Shown here: positions 43,768 to 53,252 of the stretch, one piece after another
Position numbering within the stretch: position 1 is the first letter of the stretch
Layout: each line of letters begins with the position of its first letter
Source of the DNA: Algoriphagus boseongensis
GTDB taxonomy: Bacteria > Bacteroidota > Bacteroidia > Cytophagales > Cyclobacteriaceae
Reading direction: 5' to 3'
Length of the DNA stretch: 64,000 nucleotides
NCBI RefSeq assembly: GCF_004362805.1
Contig: NZ_SNYF01000007.1
Location: 434,001 to 498,000, forward strand
Program-made: the position numbers and the translations under genes
Notes under the pieces: generated by a model
Told to the model about the DNA's origin: nothing
What the model saw: only the letters and a program-made list of their open reading frames with translations
Databases searched by the model: none

Positions 43768-45750
43768 ATGGATTCCCTGATCAAATCTCTTGATTCCCTG
43801 TATTGCGATAGCCTGACTAGCTATTCCCGAAGAAAAACCATACCTGTCCGCGTGGGGGATGTGATAATCGGAGGAGAAAATCCAATTGTGGTTCAGTCCA
43901 TGACAACCGTGGACACCATGGATACCAAAGGTTCGGTGGAGCAATGCATCCGAATGATTGAATCCGGCTGCGAATTGATTAGAATCACAGCACCTTCTCT
44001 CAAGGAAGCGGAAAATCTAAGAAATATCAAAGCCGAGCTTCGCAAAAGAGGCTACCAAACTCCTTTGGTTGCCGATATTCACTTTACTCCTAATGCAGCT
44101 GAGCTTGCTGCCAAAATCGTGGAGAAAGTCCGAATCAATCCAGGAAACTATGCGGACAAAAAGAAATTTGAGGTCATAGACTATACCGATGCCAGCTATG
44201 CCGAAGAGCTGGAAAGGATCAGAGATCGATTCTTGCCTTTGGTGAAAATCTGCAAGGAAAACGGAACTGCCATGCGAATCGGAACCAATCACGGTTCCCT
44301 TTCAGACAGGATTATGAGCCGCTATGGAGATACTCCGCTTGGGATGGTGGAATCGGCTTTGGAATTCCTGAGAATTTGCGAAGATGAAAAATTCTTCGAC
44401 ATCGTGATTTCCATGAAGTCTTCCAATACCCAAGTCATGGTTCAAGCCTATAGACTTTTGGTTCAGAAGCTCAATGAAGGAGGATTTAAGCCTTATCCTT
44501 TGCACTTGGGAGTCACTGAAGCTGGTGAGGCGGAAGATGGCCGAATCAAATCTGCAGTAGGAATTGGGACTTTGTTAGAAGATGGTTTGGGCGATACTGT
44601 TCGAGTTTCATTGACAGAGGATCCTGAGTTTGAGGCCCCAGTTGCAAGAGCCTTAATTGATCGCTATACCCATCGTGCTGCGCATGCTCCAATCCGGGAA
44701 ATCGCGAATTATCCGATTACCCCTTTTGAACACAACAAGAGGCATGTGGCTGAGATTTACAATTTCGGAGGTCATAATGTACCTCGAGTTATTACAGACA
44801 TTTCCAAGGTTGAAAAGATCTCCGATCGGGAAATGAAGGCGGTTGGTCATTTCTATTTGCCTGAATTGGACAAGTGGAAAATGAATGATATCGGATGTGA
44901 TTTTGTCTATTCCGGATCAAATCCGATTCCTTTCATGCTACCCAATGGGATGAAAGAAATCCAAGACTTTGCTATTTGGAATCAGGCTCCTGATCAGGTG
45001 AATAAGTTTCCTTTATTCCACTTGGATGAATATAAAAAGGCTTCAAGATTTCATTCTGAGATCAACTTCCTGGAAGTTTTGGATACAGAAATCGAAGAAA
45101 CTATTCCTGCAATTCAAGACAGAACGGATACTGTTTTTATCCTAAAGACCAACAACACGCATAGCATGCCAGCACTGAGGCGAGCTTTTGTGAGTCTTTT
45201 GGAAGCGAAATCCACTATTCCGGTTGTTGTCAAAGTGAGTTATCCTGATCAGACTGCGGATATGACCATGCTTTATGCTGCCACTGATGTGGGAGGATTA
45301 TTGGTTGATGGCTTGGGAGATGGGATTTTCATTTCCTTGGAAAAAGAAGCCGAGCATTCCCGTCAGGAAGTTTTGGATCAAATCAAGCTTCACAATTCAG
45401 TGAGCTTTGGTGTGCTTCAGGCAGCCCGTACCCGAATGTCTAAAACGGAATACATTTCCTGTCCTTCTTGCGGCCGAACCTTGTTTGACTTACAAGAAAC
45501 CACTGCTATGATCCGAAAGCGTACTGATCATCTTAAAGGGGTGAAAATCGGAATCATGGGTTGTATCGTAAATGGCCCAGGTGAGATGGCAGATGCCGAT
45601 TATGGCTATGTGGGTTCTGGAAAAGGTAAAATCACACTTTACAAAGGAAAAGAAGTAGTCAAACGCTCTGTACCTTCAGAAAAAGCAGTCGACGAACTCA
45701 TCGAAATCATCCGTGAAGACGGGATGTGGATTGAGCCGGAGACGATTTAA
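43768..45750 (+). CDS. ispG: 4-hydroxy-3-methylbut-2-enyl diphosphate synthase (IspG/GcpE), long type
   Basis: 660 residues. The N-terminal TIM barrel has VQSMTTVDTMDTKG, RITAPSLKEAENL and ADIHFTPNAA. The C-terminal domain binds the 4Fe-4S cluster through C565 and C568 (CPSC), C599 (MGCIVNGPGE) and E606. About 250 extra residues lie between them, the long form typical of Bacteroidota, Chlamydiae and plants. It catalyses the penultimate step of the MEP isoprenoid pathway. Repeat-rich non-coding DNA follows. Confidence 0.96.
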   Translation: MDSLIKSLDSLYCDSLTSYSRRKTIPVRVGDVIIGGENPIVVQSMTTVDTMDTKGSVEQCIRMIESGCELIRITAPSLKEAENLRNIKAELRKRGYQTPLVADIHFTPNAAELAAKIVEKVRINPGNYADKKKFEVIDYTDASYAEELERIRDRFLPLVKICKENGTAMRIGTNHGSLSDRIMSRYGDTPLGMVESALEFLRICEDEKFFDIVISMKSSNTQVMVQAYRLLVQKLNEGGFKPYPLHLGVTEAGEAEDGRIKSAVGIGTLLEDGLGDTVRVSLTEDPEFEAPVARALIDRYTHRAAHAPIREIANYPITPFEHNKRHVAEIYNFGGHNVPRVITDISKVEKISDREMKAVGHFYLPELDKWKMNDIGCDFVYSGSNPIPFMLPNGMKEIQDFAIWNQAPDQVNKFPLFHLDEYKKASRFHSEINFLEVLDTEIEETIPAIQDRTDTVFILKTNNTHSMPALRRAFVSLLEAKSTIPVVVKVSYPDQTADMTMLYAATDVGGLLVDGLGDGIFISLEKEAEHSRQEVLDQIKLHNSVSFGVLQAARTRMSKTEYISCPSCGRTLFDLQETTAMIRKRTDHLKGVKIGIMGCIVNGPGEMADADYGYVGSGKGKITLYKGKEVVKRSVPSEKAVDELIEIIREDGMWIEPETI

Positions 45751-45757
45751 ATGTTTT

Positions 45758-45893
45758 GTCTGATAACTGATGTAGGATGACCGGTAAGCGGAGTTGGAAG
45801 GTTGAAGTTTAAAGTGAAGAGTTTAAAGTGAGGGATCAGGGCTGAGTTTTCCATAAAGGCCGTAAATCGTACTTCGTCAATCGTAAATAAAAA
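45758..45893. repeat. Low-complexity intergenic repeat block downstream of ispG
   Basis: It contains CTGATAACTGATG, AGTTTAAAGTGAAGAGTTTA and a CGTAAATCGTACTTCGTCAA-type run in succession. These are short imperfect tandem words with no coding potential. The TTTAAAGTG word is shared with 4843-4909. Confidence 0.6.
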
Positions 45894-45902
45894 AAATGAA
45901 TC

Positions 45903-46097
45903 ATGTCAGAAAAAAATAAAGTTCAGGAGTTCTTCAAATTAGGTGAGGTGGGCAATTACTTCCTGAGAGTATTTCAAAAGCCTGACCCAAACAAACCTTC
46001 TAATTTCAACCTAAGAATGATGCATGGAATCAATAAGATTTCCATTCTCATCTTTCTGTTTGCGATTATTGTCTGGACTATCAAGCGGTTTATTTGA
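45903..46097 (+). CDS. Small single-pass membrane protein (DUF6728-like)
   Basis: 64 residues. A charged N-terminal part (KVQEFFKLGEVGNYFLRVF and KPDPNKPSNFNLRMMHGIN) precedes one C-terminal helix (ISILIFLFAIIVWTIKRF). This matches my memory of the short Bacteroidota DUF6728 proteins, which I cannot confirm here. It is flanked by repeat DNA upstream and converges on the gene ending at 46120. Confidence 0.65.
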   Translation: MSEKNKVQEFFKLGEVGNYFLRVFQKPDPNKPSNFNLRMMHGINKISILIFLFAIIVWTIKRFI

Positions 46098-46124
46098 TTT
46101 GATTGGATACTAAATCCTATCAAA
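46098..46124. terminator. Possible convergent terminator hairpin
   Basis: TTTGATTGGAT (46098-46108) pairs with ATCCTATCAAA (46114-46124) with one mismatch and a 5-base loop, between two convergent genes. It has no clear T tract, so the call is weak. Confidence 0.35.
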
Positions 46125-46743
46125 ACATCAACCCCATCCTGAACACAAAGCTGTGGTATAAGAAAGCTGTTTCAGTGACTGAATTATATCCAGGAGGTAA
46201 AAGGGAGGTCGTAAAAGGCCTGACATTTCCCCGTTCGAAATACCCCTGGAAATACGAAAATTCCTGTCTTTTGTAAGCGAAAGTAAATGAAAGTGCAGTT
46301 TTGCCTTTTCTAGACGGAAGTTTAAATCCAGCCATGGGACTAAACATAATTCCTCCTTCGTACCAACTTTTACTCCATTCGTCTTCTTGCTTTTTCTCCA
46401 AAACAGCTGATCCTCCGCCTAAATCCAAGCCTCCAAAAATCTGTGGTTTCCCTTCTTTTCCAATAAAACCCCGATAGCCCAAGGCGATAGGCAGCAAAGA
46501 AATATCTTGATATTGATCTAGTCCCACCGAAAAACCAATAACCTGCTTTGGCGTGAACCGTGCTCCGTGAAAAGTCTGAAAAGTGAAATCCATTCTTTCC
46601 TCACGCTTTCCTTCCCAATTTTCCATTCCTCGTCCATATAGAAAACCCAGTTCTGTCTGGCTGAAATAGAGTTTTTCCTGTGCCAAGCCCTTGACACAGG
46701 AAAAATAAAGGCCGATGAAAAGATAGATGAATCTAAACTTCAT
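46120..46743 (-). CDS. Outer-membrane beta-barrel-like protein, partner of the LVIVD lipoprotein
   Basis: 207 residues with a signal peptide (MKFRFIYLFIGLYFSCVKGLAQ) and strands with barrel-like alternation (KQVIGFSVGLDQYQ, ALSFTFAYKRQEFS, FVFRMGLMF at the end). It starts 10 bases after the LVIVD-repeat gene and is almost surely in its operon. No family name can be given. Function unknown. Confidence 0.7.
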   Translation of the reverse strand: MKFRFIYLFIGLYFSCVKGLAQEKLYFSQTELGFLYGRGMENWEGKREERMDFTFQTFHGARFTPKQVIGFSVGLDQYQDISLLPIALGYRGFIGKEGKPQIFGGLDLGGGSAVLEKKQEDEWSKSWYEGGIMFSPMAGFKLPSRKGKTALSFTFAYKRQEFSYFQGYFERGNVRPFTTSLLPPGYNSVTETAFLYHSFVFRMGLMF

Positions 46744-46753
46744 GGCTCAAAGA

Positions 46754-48004
46754 TCAATTGATAATTACTGGATTGGTCACCTGGATGCAGCTCAATTTTT
46801 TCAGTTGATTAGGTTTGGAGTAATCGTATTGACAAACCCCATCTGGCCCGATCACGATCAAGGACTTTGGCCCTGGGATTAGGTCAACAGATTTCATGGA
46901 GGTCAAAAACTCAAGTTGGTTTTTATCGATGGCCATCACATCACTTACATTAAAGCTTTTTAGGCCATGCTGCCCCTCAGCTACATAAAGAAAATCTCCC
47001 GCCAAACCCAGACCATGAGGATTGAGCATAGGGTAGGCTTTCTTCAACTTGGGTTGATAAGGGTTTTTAATGTCCACGACTTGAAGCTCATTGATTCCAT
47101 TCCAGCAGGTATTTCCTGTTCGGAGTGTCACGAATGCATGGTCTTCATTGACCACCACAGGGTCACAGGCCATGACATGCTCAAATACCGACATTCTGGT
47201 AGGTGAGCTAGGAGTGGAGGCATCATAAATATGCATGCCCCGATTGGAACCGATGAACAGTTTATTTTGGAAAGGAAAAATAGTCTCGATTCCCCAACCC
47301 AAATCCACTGGTTTGACGAATTTGGGATCCTCGGCTTTGGTGACGTCAAAAACTCTCATTGTGGATTCATCTACAGCATACAAGTGGTCATTCATCAAGG
47401 TAAATCTCGCCATGGAGCCACCTGTGCCATAGCTTTTTGCAGCTGCAGAAAAATTAGCGGCGAAACTCATATCTGAGCGCATCAGCCAGCCTTCACCTCT
47501 CCATCCATTTCCATCCGTCACCACCACGGAATCTTTAAAGGTGATAATCTGACCTGTATCGTGCCGATAGAGATGGGTAAAGACATTCTCTACCCGCTTG
47601 ATCAGGCGGATATCACCCATGTTGCTCAGGTCAAATGCCAGAAGATCCACGTAGTTATCTGCATAAAGAATATTGTTGTTCACTGCCAAATCCACATTTC
47701 CCTCGATAGGTATAAACCTCAAATTGATGGGATTGGAAGGTTTGGTATTGTCCAAAATATGAATGCCTTTGGTAGGTTCATTGACAAAAAGGTAATCCCC
47801 ATAAATGTAGATTTTACCCGGATTGTCTAAGGGCTGAGCTGGTTCCGTCGTGATCAAACGGGCTCTGACATCACTCATTTCCAGGTAAACCGGCATCATG
47901 GTCCTATAGGTGTAAGTCGTCGTGATTTCATCCTGACAGGAGGAAAACAGTCCCAGAAAAAACAAAACCAAAAGGAAAGGAAGTAGCGTGGATTTAGTTT
48001 TCAT
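46754..48004 (-). CDS. LVIVD-repeat surface lipoprotein
   Basis: 416 residues from the ATG at 48004; a TTG six bases earlier is unnecessary. The lipobox is LFSSC. The body is a beta-propeller-like series of LVIVD-type repeats (YGDYLFVNEPTKGIHILDN, MNDHLYAVDESTMRVFDVTK, LAGDFLYVAEGQHGLKSFNV), each pairing a display strand with a D(N/V)xxP-like linker. These proteins are lipid-anchored, often on the cell surface. It is the first gene of a two-gene unit with the barrel-like protein. Confidence 0.88.
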   Translation of the reverse strand: MKTKSTLLPFLLVLFFLGLFSSCQDEITTTYTYRTMMPVYLEMSDVRARLITTEPAQPLDNPGKIYIYGDYLFVNEPTKGIHILDNTKPSNPINLRFIPIEGNVDLAVNNNILYADNYVDLLAFDLSNMGDIRLIKRVENVFTHLYRHDTGQIITFKDSVVVTDGNGWRGEGWLMRSDMSFAANFSAAAKSYGTGGSMARFTLMNDHLYAVDESTMRVFDVTKAEDPKFVKPVDLGWGIETIFPFQNKLFIGSNRGMHIYDASTPSSPTRMSVFEHVMACDPVVVNEDHAFVTLRTGNTCWNGINELQVVDIKNPYQPKLKKAYPMLNPHGLGLAGDFLYVAEGQHGLKSFNVSDVMAIDKNQLEFLTSMKSVDLIPGPKSLIVIGPDGVCQYDYSKPNQLKKLSCIQVTNPVIIN

Positions 48005-48104
48005 GATCAAAGGGTTTGGAATTTATAAAAATGAACAATCAAATCTATTGACGAAGATGGGTTTGACATTGCTACAAGGAGTTCAATAATTCCTGAATTT
48101 TTTA

Positions 48105-48120
48105 CCTGATAATAATCAGG
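48105..48120. repeat. Perfect inverted repeat in the ppsA/LVIVD divergent region
   Basis: CCTGAT-AATA-ATCAGG forms a 6-base perfect dyad about 80 bases before ppsA. It could be an operator, but no family can be assigned. Confidence 0.35.
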
Positions 48121-48202
48121 AAATCCTCTCTTTCCAGTCATGAAAGTGCCGTGATCAATTGCCTAACTTGAATCATTGAAATTCTAACCAACCCAAAATG
48201 CC

Positions 48203-50602
48203 ATGGAAGCTTTGATTATTCCCTTCGAAAAAATAGGAATTGAGGATGTACCCAAAGTGGGTGGTAAAAATGCGTCCCTTGGCGAAATGTACCAAAAGCT
48301 CAATCCATTGGGAATTCGAATTCCCAATGGATTTGCAATTACAGCGACCGCTTTTCGACTTTTTTTAGAAGAAAACAAAATCAAGGAATCCATTCAGGAT
48401 GAATTGAAAAAACTTGATTTGGAGAGTTTCTCCAACCTTTCCCAGGTTTCTTCGAAAATCAAATCTCTTATCCTCAAGGGCCAGTTGCCTGAAGTCTTGA
48501 CTCAGGAAATCATCCAGCATTATCAGGAGATCAAGGGTAAAAAGGGGCAAGAAGTAGATGTTGCCGTTCGAAGTAGCGCAACAGCAGAGGATTTGCCAGG
48601 GGCAAGTTTTGCAGGGCTGCATGAGTCTTTTCTTAATATCCGGGGAACGGCCAATCTTTTGAAGGCAGTTAAGTCCTGCTTTGCCTCCTTGTACAATGGT
48701 CGAGCTATCAAATACAGGCACGACAAAGGCTACGACAAACATGAAATAGCCCTTTCGGTTGGGGTTCAGCGAATGGTCAGGGCCGATTTGGCTTCAAGTG
48801 GAGTTTGCTTTTCCATTGATCCGGAATCTGGTTTTCAGCAGGCAGTTTTGATTACTGGATGCTGGGGATTGGGAGAAAATATCGTTCAGGGAGCGGTAAT
48901 TCCGGATGAGTTTTTAGTCTTTAAACCTTCCCTAGAAAAAGGGAAAAGGGCCATCATTTCCAAAAAAGCAGGTTCCAAAACAAAGACCATGGTTTATTCC
49001 AAAAAGGGTGGAACACTAAATTTGGATACCCCTAAGAAAAAGCAAAAAGAACTGGTTCTGAATGATGAAGAAGTGGAGACTTTGGGTAAATGGTCTGTCC
49101 AAATCGAGAAGCATTATGGTCTTCCAATGGATATAGAATGGGCTAAAGACGGAAAAACAGGTGAACTTTTTATTGTTCAGGCCCGACCTGAGACCGTTCA
49201 TTTTGAGAAAGATCCGTATAGGCTTAAGGAGTTTATTCTGACTGAAAAAGGTAAAGTAGTAAGTACAGGTTATGCCATTGGATCAGGGATTACATCAGGC
49301 AATGTGAAAATTCTGAAATCTCCTACCGAAGCTTCAAAGCTAAAGGAAGGGGAAATTCTTTTGACAGAGATCACCAATCCGGACTGGGATCCCATCATGA
49401 AAAAGGCAGCTGCTATCATCACCACGAAAGGTGGGCGAACTAGCCATGCAGCTATCGTAGCCAGAGAAATGGGAGCCTTGGCGATTGTGGGTGCGGAAGA
49501 TGCCTTGGATGTACTGAAAAATGGTGACGAAATAACACTAGATACTTCCTCCGGGAAGATGGGAAAAATCTATCGGGGTAAGCTAGAGTGGAAGACCATT
49601 GAGCATAATTTTCACGGACTTCGAATGCCCAAAACCCATCCTATGTTTATCCTGGCCGATCCGGAAAAAGCCTTCAATCTTTCCTTTTTTCCAAATCAAG
49701 GCGTCGGTTTGATGCGGATGGAGTTTGTGGTCAATAGTTCCATTCGGATTCATCCTATGGCCTTGGTTCATTTTGACCAACTGAAAAACAAAAAGGAAAA
49801 ATCCAAAATCAAGTCCCTTTGCTGGGGGTATAAGGACAAGCAGGAATACTTTGTGGACAAACTTTCCCAAGCTATTTCCACCATAGCTGCAGCTTTTTAT
49901 CCCAAGGAAGTGATCCTTAGAATGAGTGATTTCAAAACCAACGAATACGCCAATTTGCTGGGAGGACATCAGTTTGAGGCCCAAGAAGAAAATCCAATGC
50001 TTGGTTTCAGAGGCGCTTCCCGCTATGATCATGAGCGGTATCGAGAAGGATTCGAACTGGAATGTCAGGCTGTGAAACGTGTGAGAGAAGATATGGGTCT
50101 GGAAAATCTGAAAGTAATGATTCCTTTTTGCCGGACTCCTGAGGAGGGGAAAAAGGTGATCACCTTGATGAAAAAGCTGGGATTGGTTCAAGGTAAAAAT
50201 GGACTGGAAATCTATGTCATGGCAGAAATTCCATCCAATGTGATTTTGGCCAAGGAATTTGCCAAGATTTTCGATGGGTTTTCCATTGGCTCCAATGACC
50301 TCACTCAGTTAACACTGGGAGTTGACCGGGATTCTGAGATCCTCAGTGAGATTTTTGACGAGAATAATCCCGCAGTCAAATGGATGATTTCTCAGGTAAT
50401 CCGAGAGGCCAAGGCAGCAGGGAAGAAGATTGGCTTGTGCGGACAAGCACCGAGTGATAATCCTGCTTTTGCCAAGTTTCTTATCGCTGAGGGAATTGAC
50501 AGCATATCTTTCAATGCAGACGCATTGCTCAAGGGAATAGAAAATATGAATCAGGCGGAAGCCAAAACTAAATCTAAAACCAATGAAAAAACTGGAAAAT
50601 AA
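48203..50602 (+). CDS. ppsA: Phosphoenolpyruvate synthase (pyruvate, water dikinase)
   Basis: 799 residues, normal for PEP synthase. The N-terminal ATP-grasp domain has RSSATAEDLPGASFAGLHES. The phospho-histidine domain has GGRTSHAAIVAREMG. The C-terminal PEP/pyruvate barrel has GSNDLTQLTLGVDRDS and GLCGQAPSDNP. It converts pyruvate plus ATP to PEP, AMP and phosphate for gluconeogenesis. Its last 20 bases overlap the following dehydrogenase gene. The usual PEP synthase regulatory protein is not adjacent. Confidence 0.96.
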   Translation: MEALIIPFEKIGIEDVPKVGGKNASLGEMYQKLNPLGIRIPNGFAITATAFRLFLEENKIKESIQDELKKLDLESFSNLSQVSSKIKSLILKGQLPEVLTQEIIQHYQEIKGKKGQEVDVAVRSSATAEDLPGASFAGLHESFLNIRGTANLLKAVKSCFASLYNGRAIKYRHDKGYDKHEIALSVGVQRMVRADLASSGVCFSIDPESGFQQAVLITGCWGLGENIVQGAVIPDEFLVFKPSLEKGKRAIISKKAGSKTKTMVYSKKGGTLNLDTPKKKQKELVLNDEEVETLGKWSVQIEKHYGLPMDIEWAKDGKTGELFIVQARPETVHFEKDPYRLKEFILTEKGKVVSTGYAIGSGITSGNVKILKSPTEASKLKEGEILLTEITNPDWDPIMKKAAAIITTKGGRTSHAAIVAREMGALAIVGAEDALDVLKNGDEITLDTSSGKMGKIYRGKLEWKTIEHNFHGLRMPKTHPMFILADPEKAFNLSFFPNQGVGLMRMEFVVNSSIRIHPMALVHFDQLKNKKEKSKIKSLCWGYKDKQEYFVDKLSQAISTIAAAFYPKEVILRMSDFKTNEYANLLGGHQFEAQEENPMLGFRGASRYDHERYREGFELECQAVKRVREDMGLENLKVMIPFCRTPEEGKKVITLMKKLGLVQGKNGLEIYVMAEIPSNVILAKEFAKIFDGFSIGSNDLTQLTLGVDRDSEILSEIFDENNPAVKWMISQVIREAKAAGKKIGLCGQAPSDNPAFAKFLIAEGIDSISFNADALLKGIENMNQAEAKTKSKTNEKTGK

Positions 50603-51341
50603 AATCGCAGTTGTGACCGGAGCTGCCTCCGGAATGGGAAAAGCCATTGCTGAGCTTTTTGCTCAAGAAGGAGCCAAAGTCATTGTGGTCGATCAAGTAG
50701 GTGCGGATGCAGAAATCGTGGCTGAGGGAATCCGTGCCAAAGGAGGTCATGCCATTGGCTTGAAATGTGATGTTTCGGATGAGGAACAAGTCAAAAAAAT
50801 GATCCATGCCGCAGTCATTGAATTTGGTGCCTTGGATATTTTGGTCAATAATGCTGGCATCATGGACAACTTCATGCCTTTGGAAAAAGTCAGTGATGCT
50901 CTCTGGAACAAGGTCCTTGCTGTCAACCTCAACGGCCCTTTTTATGCCTCCCGAGAAGCTATTTCCCAGATGCTCAAGCAGGGAAAAGGAGTGATGATTC
51001 ACATCGCTTCTGTTGGGGGTATCAATGGAGCGAGGGCTGGATTAGCCTATACTACCTCCAAGCATGCGCTTGTGGGGATGAGTAAAAACATTGGATTCAT
51101 GTATGCGAAAAAAGGAATCCGAAGCAATGTAATTGCGCCAGGGGGAGTCAATACCAACATCATGAAAGACGCTAAGCCAGATGAGGAAGGTGCTGCTTTG
51201 TGTAGTTCTGGTGCAGGTTCCATGCCAAGAATGGGTGAGCCTGAGGAAATTGCAAAAGCAGCTTTATTTCTGGCTTCTGACGATTCCTCTTTTGTGAATG
51301 GGGAAGTGCTGACTGCTGATGGAGGTTGGACTGCTTATTAA
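50583..51341 (+). CDS. Short-chain dehydrogenase/reductase (FabG-like)
   Basis: 252 residues. The cofactor loop TGAASGMGKA, NNAG, catalytic Ser in HIASVGG and YTTSK (Y-x3-K) are all present. The C-terminal AAPGGVNTN-like region (IAPGGVNTNIM) and the DDSSFVNGEVLTADGGW ending match the classical family. The substrate is unknown. It starts 20 bases before the ppsA stop, which suggests co-translation. A terminator follows. Confidence 0.93.
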   Translation: MKKLENKIAVVTGAASGMGKAIAELFAQEGAKVIVVDQVGADAEIVAEGIRAKGGHAIGLKCDVSDEEQVKKMIHAAVIEFGALDILVNNAGIMDNFMPLEKVSDALWNKVLAVNLNGPFYASREAISQMLKQGKGVMIHIASVGGINGARAGLAYTTSKHALVGMSKNIGFMYAKKGIRSNVIAPGGVNTNIMKDAKPDEEGAALCSSGAGSMPRMGEPEEIAKAALFLASDDSSFVNGEVLTADGGWTAY

Positions 51342-51357
51342 AAGTGCCTAAATAAAT

Positions 51358-51397
51358 GAATCCCGGTTTCCTAATTGGAGGTCGGGATTCTGTTTTT
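51358..51397 (+). terminator. Terminator after the ppsA-SDR pair
   Basis: GAATCCCG (51358-51365) and CGGGATTC (51383-51390) form an 8-base stem with a 17-base loop, then a T-rich run. The convergent MFS gene ends within the loop, so it may serve both strands. Confidence 0.75.
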
Positions 51398-52552
51398 CTT
51401 AACCACCCGATTTAAATCCACGGTAAGCAAAATCTTCACCATCAGTATAATTCCTAAAAACCAGAAAAGGGAGGAATAAGTCAGGTAAACTGCCAATTCT
51501 CCGAAAATCAAGGGCATGATTGTTATCCCAACATAAGCACTTGCCATCTGTAAGCCCATGATTGCCTGAGAATTTTTCTCCCCAAAATTCCTTGGAGTCT
51601 CATGCAAAAGACTGGGGAAAATGGGAGCGCAACCTAATCCAATCAATAAAAACGCAGGAAGCAAAGTTATTTGAAAGGGTAGGGAAAGGGTAATCAATCC
51701 AAGAATCAAAACCCCCTGACCTCCATAAACCAATTGCTGATTGGTAAATCGCGTGGTCAGAAATCCTGAAAGAAATCTGCCGATGGTGATTCCTCCGTAA
51801 TAGAAGGAAACCAACTTGGCCGCATCCTGAGGCTTAAATTCTCTGATCAATACCAGATAACTAGCTCCCCAAAGTCCAAAGGTGGCTTCAATGGTGCAGT
51901 AGCAGAAAAATACGATCAAGGCCTGACGGATTCCTGGGATTTTCAAAATTTCGCGGTAAGATGATTTTTTGGATGGCCCATCTGAATTACTTGAGGATGG
52001 ATTTCTTTTTACCCAAAGCGGAATGGAAAATAAAAGAATGGCTACCAAACCCAACTGAATCCATCCAACCGTGAGATACCCTGAAGACCAAGATTCCCCC
52101 CGGGCAAAATAGCTCGACATGATTACTGGGCCAATGGCTGCTCCCACACCCCAGAAACAATGAAGCCAATTCATATGGCTGGCTTTATAATGAAGGGCTA
52201 CATAATTATTCAGCGCAGCATCCACACAGCCTGAACCCAAACCCAATGGAATTGCCAAAAGAAATAAGTAGATGATGTTATTGGAATAGGCAAAACCAAT
52301 AATGGCCAAAGCAGTAAACAAAACACTGACTGTAGTCACCACAGCTACCCCAAATCGCTCTATCAGTTTGGTACTGAAAAGACTGGAAATGACTGTTCCT
52401 GCTGCTACAATCATGGAAATGATCCCTGCATAGGCGATAGGTACCTTTAGTTCGGGATACATTTCCGGCCAAGCAGCCCCCAATAAGGAATCGGGTAAAC
52501 CTAAGCTTATAAAAGCCAGATATATGATCAGCAGGAGGACTTTTTTCTTCAT
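51371..52552 (-). CDS. Major facilitator superfamily transporter
   Basis: 393 residues from the ATG at 52552; the frame is open further upstream only from a TTG, with non-hydrophobic sequence. Twelve helices are visible. The pattern LPDSLLGAAWPEMY near the start and the FWGVGAAIGPVIMSSYF region recall sugar or glycoside-type MFS permeases (FucP/sugar:H+ subfamily), but the substrate is uncertain. It is a single gene that converges on the SDR gene. Confidence 0.88.
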   Translation of the reverse strand: MKKKVLLLIIYLAFISLGLPDSLLGAAWPEMYPELKVPIAYAGIISMIVAAGTVISSLFSTKLIERFGVAVVTTVSVLFTALAIIGFAYSNNIIYLFLLAIPLGLGSGCVDAALNNYVALHYKASHMNWLHCFWGVGAAIGPVIMSSYFARGESWSSGYLTVGWIQLGLVAILLFSIPLWVKRNPSSSNSDGPSKKSSYREILKIPGIRQALIVFFCYCTIEATFGLWGASYLVLIREFKPQDAAKLVSFYYGGITIGRFLSGFLTTRFTNQQLVYGGQGVLILGLITLSLPFQITLLPAFLLIGLGCAPIFPSLLHETPRNFGEKNSQAIMGLQMASAYVGITIMPLIFGELAVYLTYSSLFWFLGIILMVKILLTVDLNRVVKKNRIPTSN

Positions 52553-52718
52553 GAAATTCAAAAGTGGTTTGAAATTAGTCCATTCCAAACTTGATTTAGA
52601 AGTTATACTGTTCTTAAAATAGCTCAAAATCAAACCAAGCCCAAATCAGTCAATTTTTCCTTGAATTTAGGCGGTATCTATTGCATATTCGTTTTTTCAA
52701 CCAAGCTGCTTACCCCTT

Positions 52719-53180
52719 ATGATTCTCACCCATACAGTTAAATCATTTTATGAGCTCAGCCTCGATGAACTGTATGCTTTGCTAAAATTGCGAAGTGAGG
52801 TATTTGTCGTGGAGCAAAACTGTGTCTTTCTGGACCAAGACGATAAAGACCAGAAATGCTATCATTTGATGCTTTACAAAGAAGGTGAGTTGGTTGGGTA
52901 CAGCAGATTGGTTCCTCCGGGACTTTCTTATTCCGAGACGGCCATTGGAAGAGTGATTACAGCACAGAGCGTAAGAGGAACAGGACTGGGTAAAGTGTTG
53001 ATGGAATTGTCTATCACGTATTGCCATCAATTTTTTGGTAAGGGGCCTATCCGCTTGGGTGCACAGGTCTATGCGCTTGATTTTTATTCAAGATTGGGTT
53101 TTGAAGTGGCAGGAGAGGAATACGACGAGGATGGAATTCCACATGTGGAGATGATTTTTTGGAATTTAAAGGACCGTTAA
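52719..53180 (+). CDS. GNAT acetyltransferase, ElaA type
   Basis: 153 residues. The ElaA signature begins with LRSEVFVVEQNC, then LVGYSRLVPPG, and the acetyl-CoA loop VRGTGLGKVLM. The ending FYSRLGFEVAGEEYDEDGIP and HVEM is also typical. It transfers acetyl from acetyl-CoA to an unidentified amine. It stands alone, between two minus-strand genes. Confidence 0.93.
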   Translation: MILTHTVKSFYELSLDELYALLKLRSEVFVVEQNCVFLDQDDKDQKCYHLMLYKEGELVGYSRLVPPGLSYSETAIGRVITAQSVRGTGLGKVLMELSITYCHQFFGKGPIRLGAQVYALDFYSRLGFEVAGEEYDEDGIPHVEMIFWNLKDR

Positions 53181-53228
53181 ATACGCCTTCTTTTTCAGCT
53201 CAAGCCAAAGCTAAAATTCTTGATCTTT

Positions 53229-53246
53229 CTAGCCAAGGCAGGCTAG
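53229..53246. other. Small hairpin between convergent genes
   Basis: CTAGCC-AAGGCA-GGCTAG is a perfect 6-base stem between the ElaA-type gene and the D15-like gene. It has no T tract, so its role as a terminator is doubtful. Confidence 0.3.
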
Positions 53247-53252
53247 GGAAGC

